Assembly (NCBI GenBank): GCA_015680685.1 | Contig: MNCI01005876.1 | Span: 2,038 to 66,037, forward strand | Length of the DNA stretch: 64,000 bases | DNA from: Gnetum montanum | Taxonomy: Eukaryota; Streptophyta; Gnetopsida; Gnetales; Gnetaceae | Direction of reading: 5' to 3' | Shown here: piece by piece, positions 11,500-23,430 of the stretch | Numbering within the stretch: position 1 is the first letter of the stretch | Layout: every line of letters starts with the position of its first letter | Notes under the pieces: model-generated | What the model was told of the DNA's origin: nothing | The model's input: the letters and a program-made list of their open reading frames with translations, nothing else | The model's database searches: none | Program-made: the position numbers and the translations under genes

Positions 11500-12740
11500 C
11501 CTCAGGTTGAAGACAGTCCTTACTGAAGGCGTCCTTTGATGGATGACATGTAGATATGTAGGCTGTTTGAATGATTTGGGATTGTATTTTTTCATGAATC
11601 AGAATGCAATCAATTTAGATGTGCTTGATACATCATGGAACATTGGATTTGTGGTGATATGTAGGGATGTTTTTTTATTACAAAATAATAAAACTGGATG
11701 TGAATGGGGTAGCTAAAGATTCTTTAATAAAAGGTTCATTAATAACTGCAGTAGTCTAGTGATTTTACAGCAGGTGGTGGCCATTGCTTTGTATTCTGCC
11801 TTTGTTGATGAGCAGGAAATTGTAGATTGTTTCTCTAATTTCTAAGAGATTGGAGAGTTACCTAGCATAATGTATTACCTTGTGATGGAGCTGCAAGCAT
11901 GATTGTAGCTAGCCCAATCTGAATCCCCAAAAGTTTGAAGATGGAAAGAGCTAGAAGAAGATAATAAGATCATAGAATAAGTAATGTAGTAATGTTTGGT
12001 CTAGTGATGGTTGGGTAGATGAGATGACCTATCAAGTGTCTATAGCTAAAAGGATTAGTAATTAGAGAGCCCTCCAATTTGGTGAGCTCTTAATTTTGAT
12101 GCATAGGAGAGAGAGTAGGATGAGCACCCAAAAGACTTGCATCATCAAGGGTCTTTAAGGCATATTTTCTCTGTGATAGGTAGATGTTAGTGTTAGAACT
12201 GAAACCACTGCCCAAAAAGAAATTGAGTGGGCCTAGATTTCTAATTTTGAATTGCCTTTGAAGAAAAAATTTGAGATTGGTAATAGGAGCTAGAATTGTT
12301 CCCTGCAAGAATAATGTCATCAACCTTAGATTGGATGTACCCAGCTTTGATAAGTGCACTAATGAACTTGGCAAACCATTGGTGAGAAGTGTGCTTAAGG
12401 TTGTATAAGGATCTATTAAGTTGACAAACTTGATTCTCTCCTTTAAATGTGAAACTTGGAGGAATATCCATGCAAACCTCTTCATCAATGTTGTCATGTA
12501 GAAAACCATTACTAACTTCAAGTTGGTGAAGATGCGATCAAGTTGGTGAATATCCCTGCAAGTTGGCTAGCAAATGAGCTTTGTAACATTTCACAAATCC
12601 ATGTGGATTACATTTAATTTTATAAGCCCATTTACAACCAATGATCTTATGTGATTTTTGTTGCCATAGCTTTGCATCATTTTGGACCCTTGATTGCTTG
12701 GCTAAAGAAAGTAGGCTCTCTAACATATGATATGGTTATA
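11500..12740 (-). pseudogene. Copia reverse transcriptase and RNase H (broken)
   Basis: The RT N-terminal block lies near 12600-12726 (IIGCKWAYKIKCNPHG). The central block is at 12241-12471, with LYNLKHTSHQWF and the VDDIILAGNN active-site motif. The residues normally found between GYIQSK and the VDD motif are missing, an in-frame deletion of roughly twenty residues. The tail YRHLIGHLIYPTITRP lies near 12000-12060. RNase H follows near 11740-11850 (KQSTISCSSTKAEYKAMA). Degraded HERTKHIEID-like and VSSKDQLADIL-like segments lie near 11500-11650. Multiple stops and frameshifts are present. Confidence 0.85.
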
Positions 12741-13069
12741 GAAAATGCAGTGAGAAGTTTATCATATGTAAAGAAGCATGATAAAGGGTGAGTACGTACC
12801 AAGATTGTTGTCCATGAGGGAGTGGTTGGATTGGGAGAAGAGTTAACAACTAGATGGCAATGGTATTCTTGTAAATAACTTGGTAGATGTTTTTCTTGAG
12901 TGGAGCGTTTGAGCATGGGTTGTGCTTGTGATGATGGTTCAGGTGTAACAGGCATTGGTAAAGTTGGGTGTGGTGTTTGTGATGGTAGTTTAGATTCAAA
13001 TGGTATTGATGATGTTGGGGGGCATATTGAAGGGTTTTCAGGGTTATGAGATTGGAAAGGAAAAATATC
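12741..13069 (-). pseudogene. Copia integrase-RT linker
   Basis: This is the Pro/Ser-rich, low-complexity segment that lies between integrase and reverse transcriptase in copia polyproteins. It remains open as part of a minus-strand frame spanning 12677-13234. Confidence 0.6.
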
Positions 13070-13910
13070 TTTATGAAAAATAACATCTTTGGAGATAGAG
13101 GGTTTGTGTTCCAAGGTTGTATACTTTATATCCTTTTTGTCCATGGTGATAGTGAACGAATATGCATTTTTGTGCTCTTGGGTCAAATTTAGAATGACCT
13201 TGAGCGAGTGTGCTAGCATAGCAAAGACATCCAAACACTCGAAGATGGGAATTCAAAGGTGGGTATTGAAAATGGCTTCATAGGGTGTTCGTTTAGAGAG
13301 AATGGAAGTGGGAGTATGATAAATCAAGTATGTAGTTGTGAGAATACATTTCCCCCACCACCCTCGCCACCCCTCCAACCAAAAATGCATGGGTAAATGG
13401 GCTTGGAATTGTAAAGCTTTGGCAACATTTAATAGGTGGTGATGCTTGTGTTCAACAACACCATTTTGTTGTGGAGTAGTGACACAATTGCGTTGGTGAA
13501 TAATGCCATTTTCTTCATAAAATGAACCCATGTTAAACTCAATGTCGTTATTGCTTCGAATTTGTTAGATTTTTTCACTAAACCCGGTTTTGATTAAGTT
13601 GAAAAATAAAGAAGCAGATGATAGGTTTAGACATTTGATGCATGAGGAAGACCCAGGTACATCTAGTAAAATCATCCACAATGGTAAGGAAATAATGAGG
13701 ACCACTAGGAGATGGTGTTTTGTAGGTGCCTTGTATGTCACAATGAATTAACTGAAATGGCTTACAAGTGGAAATAGTATTGAGAGGAAAAGTCAAGCGA
13801 GTTTGTTTTGCAATGGGACATACAATACAATGTTCTAGTTTAGAGATGGGAAAGCCAAAAAATCTCTTTAGAAAGTTCAAACGATTATTAGAGGGATAGC
13901 CCAAACACTT
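13070..13910 (-). pseudogene. Copia integrase (broken)
   Basis: Minus-strand segments are 13578-13904 (pre-integrase, the zinc region with CIVCPIAKQTRL, and the first catalytic block FQLIHCDIQGTY), 13253-13531 ([20 protein letters not shown] with the catalytic Glu), and 13071-13256 ([12 protein letters not shown] to YKVYNL). The second catalytic block reads SNNDIEF instead of SDNGTEF, so Asp is replaced. A GC-rich insertion encodes EGWRGWWGK within the otherwise conserved HFW...CILT segment. Confidence 0.85.
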
Positions 13911-13929
13911 ATGCCATAGAGCAAATGAT

Positions 13930-14760
13930 GAAAGAGCGGTTGTAAAATGAGGCTTACTCTTATTAAATCAATGGAAGTGGCATAGGCCATTCAACTCTTT
14001 ACCTACTCCAATCATTCTCCTTGTAGACAAGTCATGTATGAGACATGAATTAGCAAATAATGTTATGAAACAATTGGATTATGAAGTGAGTTTACTTATT
14101 GATATTAAATTGAAATTGAAAGTACACATAGTACATCTTTCAGAATTAATGAAGATGATAATGAAATTGTGCCAATGTGTGAGATGGTAGTTGTATTTTC
14201 ATTAGGCAATTTCAGAGATGTCACTAGAGGGGTCATGGATGACAGAATTGATGAGGAGCTAACAATATGATCTGTGGCTCTAGTGTCAAGTATCCAAGGT
14301 GCTAAGGTGCTGAATTAAAAGAAGTTAAATTGAAATTGCTACATGATAACTTTGTTCTTGGTTGTGAGGTACTTGCTTGATGAATCTTGGGCTATGTGTT
14401 TAACAGAGTGGGGATTTGCTCATACTGCTTTGGTGTAAATAATAATTCTAGAAGAGATTGATCTACTTTTTGTTTTTCTTTGAATGTTCCTACAACTCGG
14501 TTAATTGAGATCACATTACCTTCTTTGTAAAGCCAATGTCCTTATGGTTAGCCATGAAGTTGATAGCACCTTTGCATGGTATGTCCAACCCATCTCCAAT
14601 GCTTGCAAGAGGGTCTTTCTTGTTTGGGATCTTGATTTTTCCTTTGCAACATCTAGCCATTGCAGTTCCCACATCTAGCTTGAGTATTATTGTGTTTGGA
14701 TTCTCCTCTTGCAAGGAGTGCAATAGCTTTTGTTGTTGGGACAATAAAGGATGCAACTTC
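13930..14760 (-). pseudogene. Copia protease and residual gag
   Basis: Near 14260-14300 the minus strand reads WILDTRATDHIV, a decayed D-S-G-A-T-D-H retropepsin motif. It is followed by the usual LKLPN...LKDVLC block. Upstream at 14511-14756 there is an open frame in the gag position whose similarity is weak. Confidence 0.65.
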
Positions 14761-14892
14761 TTGTTGACGTTCTTCCTATAATATTAGTAAAAATCCATGA
14801 TTAATTGGAGGGAGTGGATATATAAGGAGGATTTGTCCCCCAATAGCTAAATAGGATTCATTGAGTCCCATTAGAAGCTGCTTTATTTAGAA

Positions 14893-15165
14893 ACACATTT
14901 AAATAATATTAAAAATAATTTTGGACATACAATAGTGGTACATACTTGAAATTAAATAATAAAGGTTAGGAGTTCAAGTTTATACACATGTTTAAATAAT
15001 ATTAAAAATATTCTTGGAGACACAATAGTGGTACATAAAATTATATAATAAAGGTTAAGAGTTCAAGTTTCTACACATGTTTAAATAATATTAAAAGTAA
15101 ATTTGGACATATAGTGGTGGTACATACTTGAAATTATATAATAAAGGTTAGGAGTTCAAGTTTCT
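14893..15165. repeat. Three-copy tandem repeat, unit about 90 bp
   Basis: Copies at 14893-14983, 14984-15072 and 15073-15165 each run from acacat...ttaaataatatt through the agtggtacat block to gttcaagttt. They differ by point changes and small indels. Not coding. Confidence 0.9.
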
Positions 15166-16249
15166 AACTTTTCAATCGTTGTAATATGGTGAGATGCAAG
15201 TATATTAGTTTTTATTTGTTATTTTTTCCCCTGATCCATACATGTGATATGCATTAGCATACACATGTGCTAGTAATTGCATTAAATGTGTATATGTTTA
15301 TAACATTATGAATCTATGGGATAATTTAGTTACAACAATAATGCTTTGGGGTTAAACCTAAGATGTAAAAAGGTATAACTATTGTACCTTGAGAGAGGTT
15401 TAAGATTTCTCAAAACCACTTGGTAGTTTATGGTACATAGTAAAAATGCATAAAGAATGAAGACTCCATCTAACATAAAAAATATGTAGAAATGACTTTT
15501 AAAATAGAAAATTCCAAAAAGGAGGAAATATGAGAAAAGGAGGATGGAGAAATGACTCTTTGAGGAAGGTAAAAAGTTCCAAAACTAAGGAAACATAAAT
15601 AAAGGAGAATAAAAAAGGTCAAAAAGAAAGTAAAAAAGGGTTTTTGGAGTAATAAAAGAAACTCTTACTTAGTACCCTTTTTGCAACTACATTAGTCGTT
15701 AATCCTACTTTATCCTTGGGTTAATTTATTCTACCATGGTTAAGCCAACCATCCTCCAAAAGCTATATGAGTTATGTGGCTATTGCATTAAAACCAACTA
15801 AGAATCATTGCTTAGGAGAAGAATCATCAAGGGAGGAGAGAGTTGACAAGAGAGAACTCCTCGAAGAGGTGGAGTGAGGTAACATATTTGTATTTAGAAT
15901 CATTTTCATTCAAGCATAAAGGATATAAAGTAGTTGTAATGTTGCCTCTATTTGTTTGTTCATTACTCTTTCTAGTTTAATGTGTTCTTTACTATTCATG
16001 TTTTTATATAATATTCATAATGATTTCATCATTTTCATCTAGTTTGAAGCATTTCAATCTTTTCATTCCTATTGTAGTCCTATTTAAAATTATTGCATAG
16101 AAAAAAAGGTTTGGTGTATTCAAAATTCTTTGCATTGTATGGAATGATAGTGAAAAATTTGAATGTAAGAAAATTTTCTTTTATTAAATCTTTGATAAAA
16201 GGATCATCACCCAAAGCTATAGTACTCATATTACTAAGTAGGGTTATAG
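15166..16249. other. A-rich intergenic flank of element A
   Basis: Purine/A-rich low-complexity sequence lies at 15480-15650. A minus-strand frame near 16080-16250 (ITLLSNMSTIALGDDPFIKD) is open up to the element A insertion but matches nothing recognised. It may be the coding relic into which A inserted. Confidence 0.35.
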
Positions 16250-16254
16250 GAGGG

Positions 16255-17171
16255 TGATGAAGTGTTAATAAGTTGTGTCGATGGGCCCTTGTCAATGAGG
16301 CCCGATTTACATGGTGTTGCCCCATCGATAAGATTGCGTTGACGTAGCATTTACTATGTTGATTGGGCCCCGTTGATATAGCCCTAGAGCAAAAACTATA
16401 GATACAAGTTCCCAAATGTGTTAATGAGCATCAAATTCATAGTAGTAGCTGAACTCTTGTAGTTTTTACATTTAAAAGTTAAAATATTTCTCCGAAGTGC
16501 CTGTAGTAGGAGTCATTGAGTGTACGGATCTTTATTTGAGCATTGTTGTATCTGAGCATGACAATGTGTACATTAATAAAACCGAGCTTCTTGATAAACC
16601 TTCTAGCATTCTAGATAGTTTAGATATTTATTTATGCATTTAATGCTTTTAGTTAATTATTTAATGTCATCAAGTAATTAAGTTAATTAAGTAAGATAAG
16701 CTAGATAGATTAAATACATAAGTACAACTATTTTGAGTGTAAAACATATTCGCTTGGTAATCCTAGTAGTGTTATTACTTGGTATGCCCAGTAGTGTAGC
16801 TCTTGATAACCCAACAGTGGATATGTGGGTTCAAGGCATGTATGGAAAGTGGGAATAGATGCTTATGTTAGGATTAGTTAGAGATCAGTTAGTTAATTTA
16901 GATTAGTCATTAAATTACCCTATCTTTCTCTCTTTAAGCACCCAAAAACATAAAATATAAAATGATAAAAACGATATGCCTCGATTACTCTTAACCATAC
17001 CATTATGCTTCTCAAGTGTAATTAGGAAGACAACGAATGACCTTAGGGCAAGGTTCACTTTCTAGAAGACTACTATACCAGAAATTGTAAAGTCCATGAA
17101 ACTTGAATGGATTGTGCATGAACACTTTATGATTTGTATGGTTGGGCATAGGGATACCTCGCCACTCATCA
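16255..17171 (+). repeat. Element A 5' LTR
   Basis: The 917-bp LTR starts TGATGAAGTG and ends CACTCATCA. The U3 part has several TGGGCC/GGCCC motifs next to ATTGAT or CGAT (16280-16385), then a decayed TATA (ctatagatac, about 16396). A polyadenylation-type aataaa occurs near 16575. Confidence 0.93.
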
Positions 17172-17172
17172 T

Positions 17173-17190
17173 TGGTGCTGTTGCTGAGGA
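17173..17190 (+). promoter_or_regulatory. Element A primer-binding site (tRNA-Asp)
   Basis: TGGTGCTGTTGCTGAGGA starts one base after the LTR. It matches the plant tRNA-Asp 3'-end complement TGGCGCCGTTGCCGGGGA with four differences, all transitions, and every CpG is lost. Confidence 0.88.
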
Positions 17191-17321
17191 CTTTGTTTGT
17201 TGAAACGTGCACTATCTAGGATTAGTGAATATTATTAATATTGTTGGATGAACTTAAAGTCAACATTTCTCTCACACAACATATAACTACTAAGCACACT
17301 GATAATTTTATTTGCTGCAAA

Positions 17322-19095
17322 ATGTCTTCTTTCCTTAGGCATGAAGATGTTAAACCGCCATTTCCATAGGATTGCAAAGTGGTATATACTTGTCTAGATG
17401 AGTATGTACTAGACTTCACCTTCATCCTACATTAGGATGAATAGCTATGATGGCATGATATGAAGGGCAACATCGTATTCCCCCCAATTGATCTATCCCT
17501 GGGATGCTACTTCAAATCCTTAAAAAGTTAGGCATCTCAAATCTTCAAGAGGAATACGTTGTGGATGATCATGACACTCGAGGTTACCATCCCACTATAA
17601 CACATTGCAAGTGAGATCAACACTAGGCTAAGCACCATGAGCTTGAAAAGGGAAAACATTTCACTAATTTCTTGTTCTTGCTAAACCAAGATAACAATGT
17701 GGATCCTCCCCCTAAGGGTTATCAATATGAAAATTCTCCACCCTATATTATTGGTGATGAGGGTGTGACCTTGAACTTGCGATCCACTATTCATAAACTA
17801 GGTTTGAGAAAAAGTTACAGTCAAGGTAGGGACTCGAGTAAACATCATAATGGAAAAGGATCTCAGGATGGTGGTTGTAATGAATGAAGAGGTGGCAGTA
17901 GACACCACAATGGTGGTGCAATCCACCTTCCTATTCATCTAATTCTGAACATTCCTCTTCATCTGTTGGGTCTCATAAAATTTGCCATTGAAAAGATTGT
18001 GATGAAGGTGATCAACAAGACAACAATGATCGTTAAGGACATCAAGAACGCAAAGGTGATAGAATCCATCATCGACGTCATCAACATAATTATGATGATG
18101 AACCTTTGTTGGTGACTAGAAGTATGCTCAACATTGCAGAGGTAGTTGGAATTCCAATTAGGCATATGAAAGACAGTTAGATTAAGCACTTAGACATGAA
18201 TAATACGCCACGATTTGAGGGAGGATACAATTCTGATTCGTAGAATCATCTACAAGATTTTCATGATGCCTGTGCCTTATAGAACATTAAAAATGACTAG
18301 CAAAAACTCAAGCTTTTTCCTAGGATACTCATTAAGGAAGCTGAGAGTTGGTACCGGTCCTTGTAACCATAATCCATTCAATGATGGAGTACCATGTTAG
18401 AACTATTTAATGACAAACACTAGATGTACTATAGAGTGTCTAATTTGAGAAGGTAAATCCAAGGTTGGAAATAGGGGATACATGAACCCTTGGATGCCAC
18501 CATGGGTAGGTATTATTCACTCTTACATCAATGTCCTGGCCATGGTTATTCTCAAAGGGAATAGCTCTACCACATCTTAGATGGGCTTAGAGTAGATCTT
18601 AGAAGAACTCTTGGGCCTTATGCCTAAGGGAGACTATATGAATTAAGAGCTCATTAGATCCAAAGGCTTATAGAGCAAGTATAAAAAAAAGAAGGTGAGT
18701 TGTGAAAAATGGAAAGTGTCAAAGAGTATAATAGAGATCCTTCCATCAGGAAATGGGAGGTCTGATTTTGTGATGAGGAGAAGTCACCACTCGACAAAGT
18801 GATGAATAGGAAAACCTTATGCATCCAAAAATCTATTTATGGTATTTTAGTAAAGGTTAATAAATTATGGAACTTTCTGGATGAAAAACTCCAAAATTCT
18901 ATGAGGATTGTTGAAGAATCCAAAGAGCAAAATAGTGATCGTAAATGCAGGAGGCAAAAAGAAGTTGAACATGCCTACCAGAAAGAAAAGGTAAAGCTGT
19001 TGTAATAGAGGAAGTTGTGGAGATAGACTTTGGAGATGATGTTGGTTGTGACATCTATTAATATGAACATCTAAAGGGGTGTTTCCCTATGGTGT
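17322..19095 (+). pseudogene. Element A gag
   Basis: The ATG at 17322 opens an N-terminal segment (MSSFLRHEDVKPPFP) that aligns with the gag start of elements B and D. A retrotransposon-gag capsid block runs from about 18195 (MNNTPRFEGGYNSDS) through IKEAESWYRSL to about 18690. A knuckle-like segment near 19045-19095 (GCDIYQYEHLKGCFP) has lost the second Cys that element D keeps (CEICQYNHPKGYC). Many stops, mostly TAG/TAA where relatives have CAG, CAA or TGG. Confidence 0.8.
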
Positions 19096-19771
19096 CACAC
19101 TTACAAGAGTCTAGGGTGTATGCATTAAATCCTCGACTAGCACGTAGGTAAGACGATTACCTTATCCTCAAGGCAATCCAAGGCAGTTCCACCAGAAACA
19201 ATAATCTTATTATCCAAGTGGAGTTCCACCACAACCATATGAACAATACCAATAGTGGCACCAACGACAATCGTGGGGAATGCCACTACCAAGGTAGCAA
19301 TATCCTTATAGGCAACCAGATCCATATGGGTATTATGTTCAACAACCTATCTCTCTAAGAAGTTTTGCAAGCTACGCCTCATTTCAACATCACTACTACC
19401 TTATGAAGTACCATCTAACAAATTCACCATCGAGTCGAGGGGAGAACCCATACCCATACCACCCTCTACATTTGTTTGCACACATGCCTCCATCCTCAAC
19501 CCAATTACCTCTTGCTTGGTCCATGCAAGGAGAAATTCCTTTGTAGTCATAGCAACGAAATGCTACAAGGGTAGTACATTCACAATCAGCTTTCTAGTTG
19601 AGTGGTTTAGATAATGGATCCAAGAAATGACCCTTTTTCCAACCTAATAGTCCTTCCAAATCCTCACAACCTAATGCAGCTGGTCACCCTGCATCTCCAA
19701 CACCCTCATTCTTTGCATCAAACACCTTTGAGTGCCCTTCAAACCAAACGCTGCCTCGGATCCATATTGTA

Positions 19772-20266
19772 ATGTTAACTCATGTTGTTTCTGATTGGAT
19801 CAAGGCTAGCAATCTTTGGACAAAAAGATCTAACCTAGGAAGTCCTCTCATTTACCTGCAGATTACTAGACATGAGCCATGCAAGGCTTTTCTTGATTCT
19901 GGTTCTAGTGTCAATCTCATCTCTCATGACATGTACAAGGCTTGGAAGCTACCACCTCTCAAGAAAAGAAACATCCATTTAGAATTGGTAGACTAATCAA
20001 TTAATGTTCCTCTAAGATTAGTAGAGGACATTACGACCATAGTTAGTGGGTGGTCCTATCTTACCAATTTCTTGGTGATTAGGGTTGAAAACTGTAAAGG
20101 TGACTTCCCCATCATTATGGGAAGGGCTTGGTTAAGCACGGTCGATGCATGTATGGGCATAAGGGACATCTCCTTGGAAATATCCAAGGAAAATAAATTT
20201 GAAAAGTTAGAGAAGAAGCATATTCCATGCATCATGTATAGTGATAATGAGTGTAACTGCATGTAA
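19772..20266 (+). pseudogene. Element A aspartic protease
   Basis: The retropepsin motif FLDSGSSVNLIS has its catalytic Asp at about 19895. It is followed by the second strand block NFLVIRV and the GDFPIIMGRAWLS block. Two open segments (19772-19996, 20072-20266) are separated by a stop. Confidence 0.85.
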
Positions 20267-20380
20267 AAGATTTGGTCCATCAAAAGTACATACATGAAAG
20301 CATGGAATTAGTGTGCACAAGAAATAGATATTCAAATGTGTATGTATGTAGTAGCCATAAAATATGAGGGCACCTAGTGG

Positions 20381-22015
20381 TTGATAACTAACTCAAATAG
20401 CAACACATTATGCATGGAACCAAATGAGAGTCTAACATGTGCCTATGTTGAAAGCATGGATGAACTTGAGCAAGTTCATCACCAACTCTCTGATGATGAA
20501 GATGATGATACCTGTTGGGGAGAGTTGGAAATCTATGATAACTTTAAGCACGAGCGCCTAGAGCTAAAAACTGTATCGGTCGGCATGGAATATGCATTTT
20601 TAAATAATGGTAAACTAGTCATAATTAATGCCAAACTTTCTCATGAACAAACAGAAAAGTTGTTAAAGGTGGTTAACAAATGGCCAATAGCCTTTTCTTG
20701 GTCATATCCCGAGTTGATAGGAATCGATCTAAGGATATGCTAGCATCACATTTACACTAACTTGGCCATGAAGCTAAGAAGGTAGCTGTAAAGGCAGCTG
20801 AACTCCAAATTGAAGTAGATCATCAAGGAGGAAATAGAGTAACTCCTCAAGGTAGGGTTCATCTATTCCATTGTAAATAGTGAGTGGGTTAGCCCACTTG
20901 TAATTGTGCCAAGGAAAGGTGGCATGTGGTAGGTCTGCATGGACTTTAGGCTATTGAATGTGGTAACATTTAAAGATCATTTTCCATTACCATTTGTGAA
21001 TCAAGTGTTGGACACCATATCTAGGCATTGCTATTATAGCTTCTTGATGGTTATAGTGGCTATAACCAAATCAAAATTGCACTAGAAGATTAGGCCAAGA
21101 CAACATTCATGAGTTCTTGGGGGACTTTTGCATATTGTAAGATGCCATTCGATCTATGTAATGCCCTTACAACATTTTAACACCTGGTCCTTACTATTTT
21201 CCAATAGCAAATCGGTAGTGGTGTGGAAGTGTTCATGGATGACTTCTCCACCTATGGAGCTATGTTTGAGAAATAATTGGACCACCTTAAGCAAGTACTA
21301 AAAAGATGTGTGGAAAAAAATTTGCAGTTCAACTAGGAAAAAGGTCACCTCATGGTCCAAGAAGGCATTGTGTTGGGGCACTGAATTTCACAAGAAGAGA
21401 TTGAGGTAGACCTATAAAAGATAAGAATCATCCAAGGAATTACACGCTAACCAAAGACAGGCAAAGATGTTAGATCATTCCTTGGACATACTGGCTACTA
21501 TCGATGATTCATAAATAATTTCTCTAAGATCACAAAGCCATTGGTCAAGCTAACGAAGAAAGATGCTCCATTCATTTGGACTAGGAAATCTGAACATGCA
21601 TTCCAATAGTTGAAGGAAAAACTCACAAAAACTCTAATTCTACAAGCACCAGATTGGTCTAGGCCATTTCACATAATGACTAATGCATCTAATTATGCTT
21701 TGGGAGTTGTGCTTACCTAGTTGGATGATAAAAAACATCCATTATGTGAGCCGAAGACTTATGGGTGCATAGTTGAATGATGCCACAACTAAAAAAGAAC
21801 TAATGATAGGGGTGTATGTCCTTGAAAAGTTCAGGCACTATGTGCTTGACTATAAATTTTTTGTGCACACAGACCATAGTGCCATTTTCTTCTTGATGAA
21901 CAAGCCAACGGTGAGTCCTTGTATCATACAGTGGCTTGTGATCTTGGAGGAATTCGATCTCATGATGGTAGATCAAAAAGGGACTGAGAATGTGGTTGTT
22001 GACCACCTCTCTTGA
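20381..22015 (+). pseudogene. Element A protease-RT linker, reverse transcriptase and RNase H
   Basis: The linker (20381-20743) contains AYVESMDELEQVHHQL, conserved in B and D. Reverse transcriptase runs about 20815-21440 with SPLVIVP, DFRLLN, FKDHFPLPF and the active-site motif EVFMDDFSTY. A frameshift near 21045 breaks it. The tether and RNase H run to 22015, with NASNYALGVVL and FVHTDHSAIFFL. Stops are numerous. Confidence 0.9.
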
Positions 22016-22099
22016 TTAAGATGGAATAACAAAGAGGAGGAGAGCCCACTCTTTTGTTATATTCTAGATGAACTCCTCTTTATAGGAGTAATAAATGAC

Positions 22100-23430
22100 C
22101 AAGTGCCCATAGGCACAAAATGGTACAATGGCATCCTCACTTACCTTCTCACTTAGAAGATGCCACAAGATCTTGACTTTAGAAAGAAGAAACAGTTTCT
22201 TCATTGGGCCAAATATTTCATGAAAATCAACAGCCATCTCTACAAGGTGTGTGTTAATGGCTTGATTTGTTGGTGTGTCCCTAATGAAGATGAATTTTGT
22301 GTTCTCCAGGATGCTCATGAAGGGCCTTGTAGAGACCACTATGTAGGGAGACACACAACTATAAAAATCTTGATGGTAGGATACTATTGGCCTACAATAT
22401 TCAAGGATACTCACCAGTTTGTCTAATCTTGTCAACGTTGTCAACGAGATGGTGGGATGACCACTCGAATGGAAGATCCTCAATAGTGGATTTAACCATT
22501 GGAGCCCTTTGACATATGGGGCATTGACTTCATGGGTCCCATCACACCCATGTCCAACGAAAAGGCATATACCATCATAGCAATTGACTATTACACAAAA
22601 TGGATCAACATAGTAGTTGTCACCAATTGTACATCATCCACTGCTTCTAGATTTATACAACAACATGTTGTAACTAGGTTTGAGGTGCCAAGTACACTAA
22701 TTTCTGACAATGAAACTCATTTTACAGGTGCCACTTTTAAAAAGCTAATGCAACTCTTGGGTGTTGAACATAAATTAACAACACTCCATCACCCCTCAGC
22801 CAATGGTCAAGCAGAGGTAACTAGCCAAGAGATCACAAAGATCCTAACAAGGACCATAAGAAAATATCGGAGAGATTGGAGCACAAAACGCAACCATGCC
22901 CTATGGGTCTACCGCTCAACATGGAAACTTCCTATTGGCTACTCTCCCTACAAGCTAGTGTATGAAAAAATTTCAATGCTCCCAATTCAATTCGAGCTCC
23001 GTACACTCTCAACAACATGTGATCTGAATCTTGACCTGAGTCTAGCACAAAAAAAATACTAATTAACCTCAACATGCCAAATAAAAATCAACTACTGGTC
23101 CTATCTTTGAATGAAGTGCACAAGGCATTCAACAAGTAATGACATGATCAAAGAATATGGAAAGTGAAATTCCAACCAAGAGATAAGGTTCTCTACTAGA
23201 ATCCCACACATGTACCTTAGAAAAAAAATTCCAAACATTGTTGGAAGGACCTTTTATAATTTTTGATACCTTTCCTTTTGGGGCCATGATCATATACAAA
23301 CCTAAAAGCTTGGATAAAAAGCAATTGATCAACATCCAACAAGTGAAGCTTTTCCTAGAACCAAGACAAGCTAGTGCAACAACTACCTCAATAGATGGAC
23401 AACCATGTTCAATGTTTTAGATCTCCTCTG
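22100..23430 (+). pseudogene. Element A integrase
   Basis: The HHCC zinc finger lies near 22310-22450 (DAHEGPCRDHY ... CQRC). The catalytic core runs 22499-23062: WGIDFMGPI (first Asp), ISDNETHF (second Asp) and NGQAEVT (Glu), with exactly 35 residues between the second Asp and the Glu. The C-terminal part at 23238-23420 contains GPFIIFDTFPFGAM and LINIQQVKLF. A few stops and a frameshift separate the parts. Confidence 0.92.

Larger units (their letters stand above)
11150..14790 (-). mobile_element. Ty1/copia retrotransposon remnant 2
   Basis: A second copia element lies antisense to and downstream of the phosphatase gene. On the minus strand the order is protease, integrase, reverse transcriptase, RNase H, 3' LTR, which is diagnostic of Ty1/copia. 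Most of gag and the 5' LTR are not recognisable. Outer boundaries are approximate and no target duplication was identified. Confidence 0.75.

Noticed and set aside
14893-15165. CRISPR-like array
   Set aside because: The copies are contiguous diverged tandem units without unique spacers, in a plant nuclear context.
16080-16415. 111-codon minus-strand ORF as a gene
   Set aside because: Half of it lies in the element A LTR, so the ORF as a whole is not real.
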